The notes under the pieces: model-generated
The model's database searches: none
What the model was told of the DNA's origin: nothing
The model's input: the letters and a program-made list of their open reading frames with translations, nothing else
Program-made: the position numbers and the translations under genes
NCBI GenBank assembly: GCA_020444765.1
Contig: JAGRHW010000090.1
Span: 1-11,117 of the forward strand
Direction: 5' to 3'
Source: Gammaproteobacteria bacterium
Lineage (GTDB): Bacteria > Pseudomonadota > Gammaproteobacteria > Granulosicoccales > Granulosicoccaceae
DNA length: 11,117 nt
Shown here: one piece after another, positions 1-6,355 of the stretch
Numbering within the stretch: position 1 is the first letter of the stretch
Layout of the letters: every line of letters starts with the position of its first letter

Positions 1-1185
1 GACATCTTTTGGACCGATCACACCAACGATGTCCCCTGCCTCGACACTGTCGGTCTCCAGCTTCTCTCGAGCATCAGCCTGGATGTGCCACAATTGGCTG
101 ATGAGTTCCTTCTTCCCGGTGCGGGCATTGAGCACGCGGGAGCCACTCTTGAGCGTCCCGGAGTACACGCGCACAAAACAGAGGTCGGCATGCTTGTCGG
201 CAACGATCTTGAAGATCAGCCCCGCGAACGGCTCATCAGGATCGGTCTTCCGTTCCTGTTCGAGCGTATCCTTTTTGCCCGGATTGGGATGTTCCCCATG
301 CACTGGCGGCACATCGAGCGGGCTGGGAAGGTAGTTGACCACACCATCAAGAATCGGTTGCACGCCGCAATAATCGAGCGAGGAACCTGCGTAAGTCACC
401 TGAAACTTCTGTGCGAGGGTGCCTTTACGCAGCGCGGCATGAATCAGTTCGAGCGGAACCTCGTCCCCTTCGAGGTATGCCAGCATGATCTGCTCGTCGA
501 GATCGGCAACGGCGTCCATCAACTTGGATCGCCACTCCTGCGCGATCTCAACGCACTCCGCCGGAATCGGTTCCCGGCGGACATCGCGACCGAACGTTTC
601 CTTGTCGTAATACAACGCTTCCTGGCTGAGCAGATCAATGATGCCAGCGAACTCATGCCCCGTCCCCATCGGGATGGTGAGCGGCACAGGGTTCGCGTGC
701 AGACGCTTGCGCAGCTGCTCTAGGGTGCGGTTGAAGTCGGCCCCGATGCGGTCCATCTTGTTGATGAAACACATCCGTGGAACTTTGAAGTTGTCCGCCT
801 GCCGCCAGACTGTTTCGCTCTGCGCTTCGACCCCTTCCACCGCGCTGAAGACCACCACAGCCCCGTCGAGCACGCGGAGACTGCGCTGAACTTCAGCGGT
901 GAAGTCAACGTGACCAGGCGTATCGATGATGTTCATGCGGAACATCTGGCCGGGGTGCGTACCGTGCTCAGGACCCTTCCAGAACGTCGTCGTCGCAGCG
1001 GACGTAATCGTAATACCGCGCTCCTGCTCCTGTTCCATGAAGTCAGTGGTAGCGGCACCATCGTGAACCTCACCGAGCTTGTGGATCTTGCCGGTCAATT
1101 TCAGGATTCGTTCCGTGGTCGTCGTTTTACCAGCATCCACGTGCGCGAAGATACCGATGTTTCGATAGAGGGATAGATCATTCAT
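1..1185 (-). CDS. fusA: Elongation factor G paralogue, partial (N-terminal 395 residues)
   Basis: This is a translational GTPase that drives ribosomal translocation or ribosome recycling in the cytoplasm. The reading frame is open from ATG (1183-1185) to base 1, and the gene runs out of the window. A full EF-G has about 690-700 residues, so G, G' and the start of domain II are present. Visible motifs are the P-loop AHVDAGKT (14-21), switch I with ERGIT (56-60), DTPGH (88-92), NKMD (142-145) and a G5-like GSS (267-269), where classical EF-G has GSA. Domain II starts near residue 318. The start of the product ([15 protein letters not shown]) aligns directly with classical EF-G N termini, but the ribosome binding site is weak. 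Several stretches differ from the housekeeping protein, for example [19 protein letters not shown] in domain II, which is one residue shorter. No rpsL, rpsG or tuf gene is adjacent. I infer a secondary EF-G, possibly of the spd type; that subfamily assignment is uncertain. Confidence 0.95.
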   Translation of the reverse strand, partial: MNDLSLYRNIGIFAHVDAGKTTTTERILKLTGKIHKLGEVHDGAATTDFMEQEQERGITITSAATTTFWKGPEHGTHPGQMFRMNIIDTPGHVDFTAEVQRSLRVLDGAVVVFSAVEGVEAQSETVWRQADNFKVPRMCFINKMDRIGADFNRTLEQLRKRLHANPVPLTIPMGTGHEFAGIIDLLSQEALYYDKETFGRDVRREPIPAECVEIAQEWRSKLMDAVADLDEQIMLAYLEGDEVPLELIHAALRKGTLAQKFQVTYAGSSLDYCGVQPILDGVVNYLPSPLDVPPVHGEHPNPGKKDTLEQERKTDPDEPFAGLIFKIVADKHADLCFVRVYSGTLKSGSRVLNARTGKKELISQLWHIQADAREKLETDSVEAGDIVGVIGPKDV

Positions 1186-1539
1186 GTTAATACTCGTGTG
1201 TATAGCACTCAGTTAGGCGTACATAAAAAGGGATGACGATCACCGTGACGCTGTGACTTGCCGTCGACGCTGCCGGAGGCTTGCCTCACCCGGCTTCAAA
1301 AAACCCGACATTTTAACCAAAAACAATGTTGAATAGGTGAAAAATTTAGGCTAGGGACAGATTTTTTGCAGAAAAAAATCCGAAATCGACGGCCTGGCGG
1401 ATGACAAGTCGATAACCCGGAGAAATGTGCACGCAAGATACACCTTGATCAGAGAGCGGCGGGCATAGCGTCCCGGTCCGATTTACAACAAATCGATAGC
1501 GCAAAATCCGATGCCCGGAGCAACGGATTTTGCCAAGGA
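1186..1539. other. 354-nt intergenic region upstream of EF-G gene
   Basis: This stretch separates the EF-G gene from the acidic-tail gene upstream of it on the same strand. It holds a hairpin next to the stop of the acidic gene, an A/T-only inverted repeat at 1360-1367 and 1373-1380, and a small GC hairpin at 1272-1276 and 1290-1294 that would lie in an EF-G leader. I see no open frame worth calling and no convincing -35/-10 pair for EF-G. Confidence 0.6.
1501..1533 (-). terminator. Hairpin after the acidic-tail gene, probable terminator
   Basis: A perfect 10-bp inverted repeat, GCAAAATCCG (1501-1510) and CGGATTTTGC (1524-1533), flanks a 13-nt loop. It begins 6 nt after the stop codon of the acidic-tail gene. 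The U-rich stretch lies inside the stem arm and no separate U tract follows. It could be an intrinsic terminator of moderate strength or a 3'-end stabiliser. Confidence 0.5.
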
Positions 1540-1956
1540 TCAGGCAGACATTTCCTCGTCGTCGTCATCCCATTCATCATCGAGCTCATCATCGAGATCA
1601 ACATCGACATCATCGTCAATCAGCTCTTTGCTTTTGGCAACCGGTCCGGCGGCTTCTGATTTGAGGTTCAGGATGTTACTGCGGCTGCTGTGTTCGCTGA
1701 GGAATTTTTTGCGGGTAGCCTTGAATTTCTTTTCGCACGCTTTGACCGCTTCGCTTCGTTCCTTATCGGTGAGCGGCCGCAGCTTCGGGTTCACGATCGA
1801 CTCGACATATTCGACGATCTGATCGCGGTCCGCATTATATAAGTATATCCGGCCACTGAGATTCTCCGGAAGACTGTCATCACGGATAACCACCGTTTTG
1901 AATTTCGATGTTTCCAACATTCCATACCAGACAGAATCTGTAGACGCATTACTCAT
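1540..1956 (-). CDS. Uncharacterised 138-aa protein with hyperacidic C-terminal tail
   Basis: I do not recognise this family. The first ~105 residues look globular: a mixed segment (SVWYGMLETSKFKTVVIRDD), then a likely helical, basic segment rich in Lys/Arg (about residues 65-95, including ACEKKFKATRKKF). The last 28 residues contain 18 Asp/Glu, arranged partly as a four-residue repeat (LDDE LDDE WDDD), and end in EEMSA. There is no signal peptide or membrane segment, so it is probably cytoplasmic. I chose the ATG at 1956 because a purine-rich AGGAGGGG ribosome binding site precedes it; a GTG at 1977 would place that site inside the gene. A basic middle with an acidic tail recalls nucleic-acid mimics and RNA-polymerase or ribosome-associated proteins, but that is only analogy. 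It has its own promoter (2015-2042) and a 3' hairpin, which suggests a single-gene transcript. EF-G lies downstream on the same strand. Confidence 0.8.
   Translation of the reverse strand: MSNASTDSVWYGMLETSKFKTVVIRDDSLPENLSGRIYLYNADRDQIVEYVESIVNPKLRPLTDKERSEAVKACEKKFKATRKKFLSEHSSRSNILNLKSEAAGPVAKSKELIDDDVDVDLDDELDDEWDDDDEEMSA
1574..1609 (-). repeat. 12-bp degenerate tandem repeat coding the acidic tail
   Basis: Three consecutive 12-bp units (tcatcatcgagc, tcatcatcgaga, tcaacatcgaca) encode the four-residue periodicity of the acidic tail. Gain or loss of a unit would keep the reading frame, so tail length could vary between strains by slippage. Confidence 0.6.
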
Positions 1957-2001
1957 AGCCTGAAACCCCTCCTGCACCTGACATAGCGCAAACTGTCGTC
2001 A

Positions 2002-2019
2002 ACAATTTGATCGAATTGT
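2002..2019. promoter_or_regulatory. 18-bp near-palindrome overlapping the -10 box (candidate operator)
   Basis: The sequence ACAATTTGATCGAATTGT is a palindrome in 16 of 18 positions, centred on GATC, with one mismatched pair (2008/2013). It covers most of the -10 hexamer and the expected start point of the acidic-tail gene, the usual position for a repressor site. The centre is also a GATC (Dam-type) site. The binding protein is unknown. Confidence 0.45.
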
Positions 2020-2042
2020 ATTACTTTTTTTTCAAATGCCAA
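2015..2042 (-). promoter_or_regulatory. Sigma70-type promoter of the acidic-tail gene
   Basis: On the minus strand, TTGGCA (2042-2037) and TACAAT (2020-2015) are separated by 16 nt. Each hexamer differs from consensus at one base. The predicted start near 2008 gives a leader of about 50 nt before the ATG at 1956. The A/T-rich block immediately upstream could act as an UP element. Confidence 0.65.
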
Positions 2043-2477
2043 GACTTTTTTAATCCTGTATCTAATTGATTTTTAATAAAAAAATATTTTTTTAAACCAA
2101 CTCTGGCTACAGCAGCCGGATTTTTCCGGAAATGCGCGCATGCCCGGTAAGCTACAGAGCCAAATCATTTCAGACCGCTACGGCAAATCAACTTGCGGCA
2201 AAGCCATCCGGATCACCGAAAAGTGATTCATTCAAACCGTTTTTGGACAATTCCGACAGAGCTGCCCGCCGGAAAAACGGAGAGAACAGGCATCCGTCAG
2301 ATCCGGCCAGAGCATCTGCAAAAGACCGGCCAAAAAAGACAAGTGATGCCGGTATTGCGTTTTCACAAAAGAGTGATTGGGAAGCAGGCTTTTCAGAAAC
2401 AGCCCGGGGCTACATCGGACAAAAACCACCGCACGGTTTATCTGGCAAACGCCGTAAGGCTCAGGCGCTTGGTGGTT
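2043..2477. other. Gene-poor region with A/T-tract block and LysR terminator
   Basis: Bases 2043-2097 are almost pure A/T, with runs of five to seven A or T spaced roughly a helical turn apart, which may bend the DNA behind the acidic-gene promoter. A short hairpin, CCGGA-TTTT-TCCGG, lies at 2116-2129. Bases 2130-2420 contain no frame I can defend: open plus-strand frames run into the LysR gene, lack ribosome binding sites and have low-complexity Ser/Lys/Arg composition. A small RNA cannot be excluded. Confidence 0.5.
2421..2477 (-). terminator. Probable terminator of the LysR gene
   Basis: Directly after the LysR stop codon (minus strand), AACCACC (2477-2471) pairs with GGTGGTT (2430-2424), and the U run TTTTT (2425-2421) overlaps the end of the stem. 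Inside lies a second imperfect stem, AAGCGCC (2470-2464) with GGCGTTT (2453-2447), so the fold is a long, branched hairpin rather than a compact one. Confidence 0.5.
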
Positions 2478-3431
2478 CTAGCCGGCTGCTTGCAGATCCT
2501 CGCCTGCAGCCTCTTCAAGCAACCAGTCGATAAAGTGCTTAACCGCTCTGCGCCGGCCGGAGGACTCGGTGCGAATCACATGATAAGCGTGCTCAAGCGG
2601 CAACCTTAAATCAAATGGAATACACAACCGTTTCTCGGCTATATCCTTGCGAGCCAGGCGTTCCATGCTAAGCAGAACCCCTTGCCCGTCGATCGCCGCG
2701 CCCATCGCCATCAACACATGATTGAAATGCAAACCGCGTTTGTGGTTGACACCCTTGACGCCATAGTGCGCCAGCCAGTTGGCCCAGCTTGGTCTGCCCC
2801 GATAATCCGTATCATCATGCAGCAGGGTATGAAATCTGAGATCCGCAGGCCGTCGCAGTGGATGCTCGCCCTGTTCCACCAGCGCCGGGCTGCACAAGGG
2901 AACCGCCTCGACATCCAGCAACCGATCCACCCGGTATCCGGGGTAGTTCCCGGAGCCGAAACGAATCACCACGTCAACATCATGGCCACGCGACAGACGG
3001 TCGATCGCATCCATGCCGCTCGATGCACCCAGCAGTTTTACATCGCTCATGACCTTGAGGTCGATCTCCGGAAACTGGCTGGAAAACCGATGCAGGCGGG
3101 GAATTAGCCATTTGCTGGCAAACGATGGCGCCGTCCAGATACTGACGGTTTCCACATCGACATGCGAACGCATCAAATGCACCGCCTCGGATAGACAGTT
3201 GAATCCTTCCCTGAGTTTGCCCAGCGATTGTTCGGCGGCCTCGGTCAGTGCGATCGAGCGATTGTGCCTTTCGAACAGGCTGAAACCCAGATAATCCTCC
3301 AGGCCACGGATCTGGTGACTGATGGCCGCTTTGGTGACATTCAGTTCATCTGCAGCCTTGCTGAAACTCAGATGGCGGGCAGCCGCCTCGAAGGCGCGCA
3401 AGGCATTGAGCGGAGGTAATTGTCGGGGCAT
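2478..3431 (-). CDS. LysR-family transcriptional regulator, GcvA-like
   Basis: This 317-residue product is a typical full-length LysR regulator: an N-terminal winged helix-turn-helix and a C-terminal periplasmic-binding-protein-like effector domain that forms dimers or tetramers on DNA. The HTH is seen at about residues 20-45 (SFSKAADELNVTKAAISHQI), followed by the conserved FERHNRSIALTEA wing. The opening PRQLPPLNALRAFEAAARHLSF and the GcvA-style effector core (FGSGNYPG, then LLHDD) place it in the GcvA-like group. I use the ATG at 3431 because family members start just before PPLNALRAFE; an upstream in-frame start at 3500 would add 23 unrelated residues across the promoter region. The ribosome binding site is weak. 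It is divergent from a DUF1127 gene, a neighbourhood I recall for this type of regulator, so its target may be that gene and itself. The effector is unknown; a role in glycine cleavage is not implied. Confidence 0.92.
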   Translation of the reverse strand: MPRQLPPLNALRAFEAAARHLSFSKAADELNVTKAAISHQIRGLEDYLGFSLFERHNRSIALTEAAEQSLGKLREGFNCLSEAVHLMRSHVDVETVSIWTAPSFASKWLIPRLHRFSSQFPEIDLKVMSDVKLLGASSGMDAIDRLSRGHDVDVVIRFGSGNYPGYRVDRLLDVEAVPLCSPALVEQGEHPLRRPADLRFHTLLHDDTDYRGRPSWANWLAHYGVKGVNHKRGLHFNHVLMAMGAAIDGQGVLLSMERLARKDIAEKRLCIPFDLRLPLEHAYHVIRTESSGRRRAVKHFIDWLLEEAAGEDLQAAG

Positions 3432-3439
3432 AGCGGTCG

Positions 3440-3456
3440 GTTTAGCTTTTCTAAAC
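3440..3456. promoter_or_regulatory. Inverted repeat GTTTAG-N5-CTAAAC, candidate LysR operator
   Basis: A perfect 6-bp inverted repeat with a 5-nt spacer (CTTTT) contains the T-N11-A pattern typical of LysR-family sites (T3441, A3453). It sits between the start codon and the likely promoter of the LysR gene, a position suited to autorepression. It also lies upstream of the divergent DUF1127 gene. Confidence 0.5.
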
Positions 3457-3465
3457 GGATGGATG

Positions 3466-3493
3466 ATTATAACGCGCTTGCTGCAATGCACAA
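3466..3493 (-). promoter_or_regulatory. Likely promoter of the LysR gene
   Basis: On the minus strand a perfect TATAAT (3471-3466) is preceded by TTGTGC (3493-3488) with a 16-nt spacer. Transcription would start near 3459, so the GTTTAG inverted repeat would fall in the first ~20 transcribed bases. The -35 box is poor, as is common for regulated promoters. Confidence 0.45.
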
Positions 3494-3565
3494 ACACCAC
3501 TAGGTTCCGTATCGAAACTCACATCAATTCCCATTGCGACCAATTACGCAACCGGAGGCATACGA

Positions 3566-3826
3566 ATGAAAAGCAAGCTGACTGTCAGCGAAAGGCTGAT
3601 GAACTTATTTGAACTGATGGGCCGGGCCCGGGTAAGACAGGAACTGTTAAAAATGAACCCGAGACTGCTGGTAGATCTCGGCTACTCCCTGCCCTTGCTG
3701 AAATCAGGCGTCAGCGCCTGGCCCTGGCGTGCAGAGGACGACTACCTGCAACCACCGCTCAGTTTCGATAACCGACCACAGGCACAGACCCTGGCTCAAC
3801 CCGCGCCTCTGCCCCGGGTGGCCTGA
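3566..3826 (+). CDS. DUF1127 (YjiS-like) domain small protein
   Basis: This 86-residue protein matches the DUF1127 pattern: an Arg-rich amphipathic helix followed by the conserved turn, visible as GRARVRQELLKMNPRLLVDLGY (about 19-40), then SLPLLKSGVSAWPWR, as in longer gammaproteobacterial members. The last ~30 residues (Pro/Gln/Ala-rich) look disordered. DUF1127 proteins studied in alphaproteobacteria affect RNA turnover and phosphate or stress physiology; the function here is unknown. The ATG at 3566 has an excellent GGAGG seven bases upstream. The gene is divergent from the GcvA-like regulator and is its most likely target. A strong hairpin follows 23 nt after the stop. Confidence 0.88.
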   Translation: MKSKLTVSERLMNLFELMGRARVRQELLKMNPRLLVDLGYSLPLLKSGVSAWPWRAEDDYLQPPLSFDNRPQAQTLAQPAPLPRVA

Positions 3827-3848
3827 AAAAACCACAGACAATGCAAAA

Positions 3849-3883
3849 TGCCGGTTACGTGCTGATCCTCAACGTAACCGGCA
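3849..3883 (-). terminator. 11-bp-stem hairpin between convergent genes
   Basis: TGCCGGTTACG (3849-3859) and CGTAACCGGCA (3873-3883) form a perfect 11-bp stem with a 13-nt loop. It lies between the 3' ends of the DUF1127 and aminotransferase genes. On the minus strand it is followed by TTTTG, so it fits best as the aminotransferase terminator, though it may block transcription from both sides. Confidence 0.6.
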
Positions 3884-3892
3884 ATCTGCCGG

Positions 3893-5167
3893 TCAGGCGG
3901 ACAGCTTTTGCCGGACCGTGGCGAGTTTTACGCAAACCACAAACACCTCCATCGCCGCATTGATGTCGTCGAGCGAGGGAAACGAAGGCGCCAGTCTGAT
4001 ATTGCTGTCCTGCTCGTCCTTGCCGTAAGGATAAGTTGCACCGGCCGGTGTCAGTACCACACCGGCGTCACTGGCCAGCTTGACGATGGTTTGCGCCAGC
4101 CCCGGACGGCTTTCGAAAGAGACAAAATAGCCGCCGTAGGGATGGGTCCAGCTTGCAATATCGGTTTCGGCAAAGGCATCCTGCAGATGCTCCAGCACAG
4201 CGGAAAACCGCGGTCTCAACAGACTCGCGTGCTGTGCCATGTGTCGCATCAACGTTTCTTTGTCGGCAATCAGGCGCAAGTGGCGCAACTGGTTGACCTT
4301 GTCCGGTCCGATCGTCGCGATCGCCAGGTGCTTCTTGAATTTCTTCAGATTGGCCGGTGACGATGCCATAAATGAAACCCCGGCCCCGGCGAAAGTCACC
4401 TTGGACGTCGAGGTGAACTGATAAACGCTGTCCAGGGTACCGTGCTCGACGCACCGTTCGCGAATCGAAGCCAGGCTCTGCGGTTTGTCGAGATCATGCA
4501 CCGCGTAGGCGTTATCCCAGATGATCCGGAAATTGTCCGCCGCAATCCTGCCAAGTTGCGCCATGCGGTCCACGGTTTCTGCGCTGTAGATGCAGCCGGT
4601 CGGGTTGGAGTATTTCGGCACACACCAGATACCCTTGATCGACGAATCTTCAGCGACCAGTTTTTCGACGAGATCCATATCCGGCCCGCTATCGGTCATC
4701 GGCACATTGACCATCTCGATACCGAGTTCCTCGGTAATCGCAAAATGCCGGTCATAGCCCGGCACCGGGCATAAAAACCGAACCTTGTCTTCATGGCGCC
4801 AGGCCTTGCCCTGGTCACCAACCCCGAATAGCCAGGCAAACAGGATGGTCTGGTACATCAAGGTCAGACTGCTGTTACCGCCGACCAGCACTTCCTCGGG
4901 TGGCACATCCAAAACGCTGCCGCCAAACGCCTTCATATCAGGCAGACCATCGAGCCCGCCGTAGTTACGCACATCGGTGCCATCCGGTGCTTTGAAGTCG
5001 CCGCCGAGATCGCCGTCCAGTGCGTTGGCAAGATCCAGCTGCTCCGCTGACGGCTTGCCGCGCGTCAGATCCAGCTTGAGACCCTGCGCCTTGATTTGTT
5101 CATACTGATGTTCGAGTTCCTGCAACCATTGCTGAAGCTGCTCATCGCTCGCGGTATCAATGTGCAC
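3893..5167 (-). CDS. Aspartate aminotransferase, class Ic (Aminotran_MocR family)
   Basis: This is a 424-residue PLP-dependent enzyme of fold type I. It closely resembles the class Ic aspartate aminotransferase described from Corynebacterium glutamicum, which interconverts aspartate + 2-oxoglutarate and oxaloacetate + glutamate in the cytosol. Diagnostic stretches are LKLDLTRGKPS (30-40), FKAPDGTDVRNYGGLDGLPD, CPVPGYDRHFAITEE, a substrate/PLP-binding SNPTG, WDNAYAVHDL and FTSTSKVTFAGAG, in which K256 should be the PLP lysine; APSFPS follows near the end. The reading frame extends back to 5332, but those 55 residues have no family counterpart. The GTG at 5167 has a GGAG seven bases upstream and gives an N terminus that aligns with the family, so I call it as the start. 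It is convergent with DUF1127 and divergent from the MoxR operon. Activity on other amino acids cannot be excluded from sequence alone. Confidence 0.93.
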   Translation of the reverse strand: MHIDTASDEQLQQWLQELEHQYEQIKAQGLKLDLTRGKPSAEQLDLANALDGDLGGDFKAPDGTDVRNYGGLDGLPDMKAFGGSVLDVPPEEVLVGGNSSLTLMYQTILFAWLFGVGDQGKAWRHEDKVRFLCPVPGYDRHFAITEELGIEMVNVPMTDSGPDMDLVEKLVAEDSSIKGIWCVPKYSNPTGCIYSAETVDRMAQLGRIAADNFRIIWDNAYAVHDLDKPQSLASIRERCVEHGTLDSVYQFTSTSKVTFAGAGVSFMASSPANLKKFKKHLAIATIGPDKVNQLRHLRLIADKETLMRHMAQHASLLRPRFSAVLEHLQDAFAETDIASWTHPYGGYFVSFESRPGLAQTIVKLASDAGVVLTPAGATYPYGKDEQDSNIRLAPSFPSLDDINAAMEVFVVCVKLATVRQKLSA

Positions 5168-5381
5168 CGGCTTTCTCCGTAAAAAAGTGCATGAATACTC
5201 CAAATACCCGTGAAACACAATCCCCTGAACCGCAGCCTGGAGGATTTTCCGTCGGCCCCACAGACCATGCAAAACCCGTCTCGTGATGGCTCGATACGTG
5301 CATCGTTTGTGTCCGACCGGTAATAACAACAATAAATGCCGACATGATATTCAACTTTAAAAAGCGGCGACAGGAACGACA
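5168..5381. promoter_or_regulatory. Divergent promoter region, aminotransferase / MoxR operon
   Basis: This 214-nt intergenic stretch must hold promoters for both directions. Weak candidates are TTGTGT (5220-5215) with TATTCA (5197-5192), 17-nt spacer, reading toward the aminotransferase, and TTGTGT (5307-5312) with CAATAA (5330-5335), 17-nt spacer, reading toward MoxR. Both have poor -10 boxes. I see no clear operator. Confidence 0.35.
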
Positions 5382-6347
5382 GTGGCAGGCATACCCAATA
5401 TAACAAGCAACCAACTGGCCCTTGCCGGTCAGCACAAACACAGCATCGAGGCGGTACTCAAACAGCTGGACAGTGTCATCATCGGCAAACCCGAACAAAT
5501 TCGACTGGCCCTCGCCTGCCTGCTGGCGCGTGGCCATCTGTTGATCGAAGACATGCCCGGCGTCGGCAAAACCACCCTGGCCCATACCCTGGCGGCGACA
5601 CTCGGACTGCCCTGGAAACGCGTACAGTTCACCAGTGATCTGCTACCCGCCGATATTATCGGCGTATCGATCTTCAACCGCGCGGAAAACCGTTTCGAAT
5701 TTCATGAAGGGCCGGTCTTCAGTTCGGTCCTGCTGGCCGATGAAGTCAACCGTGCGCCACCGAAAGCACAAAGCGCTCTGCTCGAGGCCATGGAAGAACG
5801 CCAGATCAGTGTCGACGGGGAAACCCACAGCCTGCCCGATCCGTTTTTTGTCATCGCCACCCTGAATCCGGCCGACCGACTTGGCGCCTATTCCTTACCG
5901 GAATCGCAACTCGACCGCTTTCTGGTCGGTATCGCACTCGGCTACCCCGACCCGGAAGCCGAGCGTGAGCTGCTGAGCGGCGGTGACCGTCGCGATCACA
6001 TCGAACACCTGCAACCGTTGTGCGACTGCCGCAGCCTGAAAAACTGGCAGAACGAAGCAAAGAAAATCCATGTCGCCGAACCGCTGCTGGATTACGTACA
6101 GGCGCTGCTGCTGGCGACCCGTAACGACAGCAATATCATCCTGACCGGCCTCAGCCCGCGAGCCGGTCTGAATCTGCTGGCCCTGGCCCGCGCCTGGGCC
6201 TGGATGCAAGGTCGGGAGATGGTGCTGCCGGAGGACGTTCAGGCGGTTTTCCCCTCGGTCGCCGGCCATCGGCTGACCGGCTCGGTTCGCGAAGGGGCGA
6301 AGATTGCGCAGAATATCCTCGACGTGGTTCCCGTCAGCAAAGTCTGA
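5382..6347 (+). CDS. MoxR-family AAA+ ATPase
   Basis: This 321-residue AAA+ ATPase of the MoxR family is a chaperone-like cytoplasmic protein thought to remodel or insert cofactors into partner proteins. Motifs in order are Walker A in MPGVGKTT (58-65, K63), Walker B LLADE (117-121) followed by the MoxR signature NRAPPKAQSALLEAMEE, sensor 1 at N162 in ATLNPADRLGAYSLPESQLDRF with the arginine-finger candidate R179, and sensor 2 R260 in LSPRAG. The length is normal. Translation begins at GTG 5382, preceded by AGGA at a suitable distance; no better start is seen. It is the first gene of a three-gene operon with DUF58 and transglutaminase partners, the classic MoxR arrangement in gammaproteobacteria. 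The substrate is unknown, but this context points to the cell envelope. Confidence 0.95.
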   Translation: MAGIPNITSNQLALAGQHKHSIEAVLKQLDSVIIGKPEQIRLALACLLARGHLLIEDMPGVGKTTLAHTLAATLGLPWKRVQFTSDLLPADIIGVSIFNRAENRFEFHEGPVFSSVLLADEVNRAPPKAQSALLEAMEERQISVDGETHSLPDPFFVIATLNPADRLGAYSLPESQLDRFLVGIALGYPDPEAERELLSGGDRRDHIEHLQPLCDCRSLKNWQNEAKKIHVAEPLLDYVQALLLATRNDSNIILTGLSPRAGLNLLALARAWAWMQGREMVLPEDVQAVFPSVAGHRLTGSVREGAKIAQNILDVVPVSKV

Positions 6348-6355
6348 GCGCGACG

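Noticed and set aside
85..723. A 212-codon plus-strand open frame
   Set aside because: It is antisense to the EF-G gene, which has every GTPase motif.
2132..2609. Two overlapping plus-strand frames of 133 and 138 codons
   Set aside because: They overlap the 3' end and terminator of the LysR gene, have no ribosome binding site and encode low-complexity Ser/Lys/Arg/Pro-rich sequence.
5168..5332. N-terminal extension of the aminotransferase by 55 codons
   Set aside because: The residues have no family counterpart and would cover the divergent promoter region. The GTG at 5167 has a proper ribosome binding site and gives the family N terminus.
5065..5585. Minus-strand frames of 113 and 142 codons around the divergent spacer
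   Set aside because: They are out of frame with the aminotransferase and antisense to MoxR, with no protein-family likeness.
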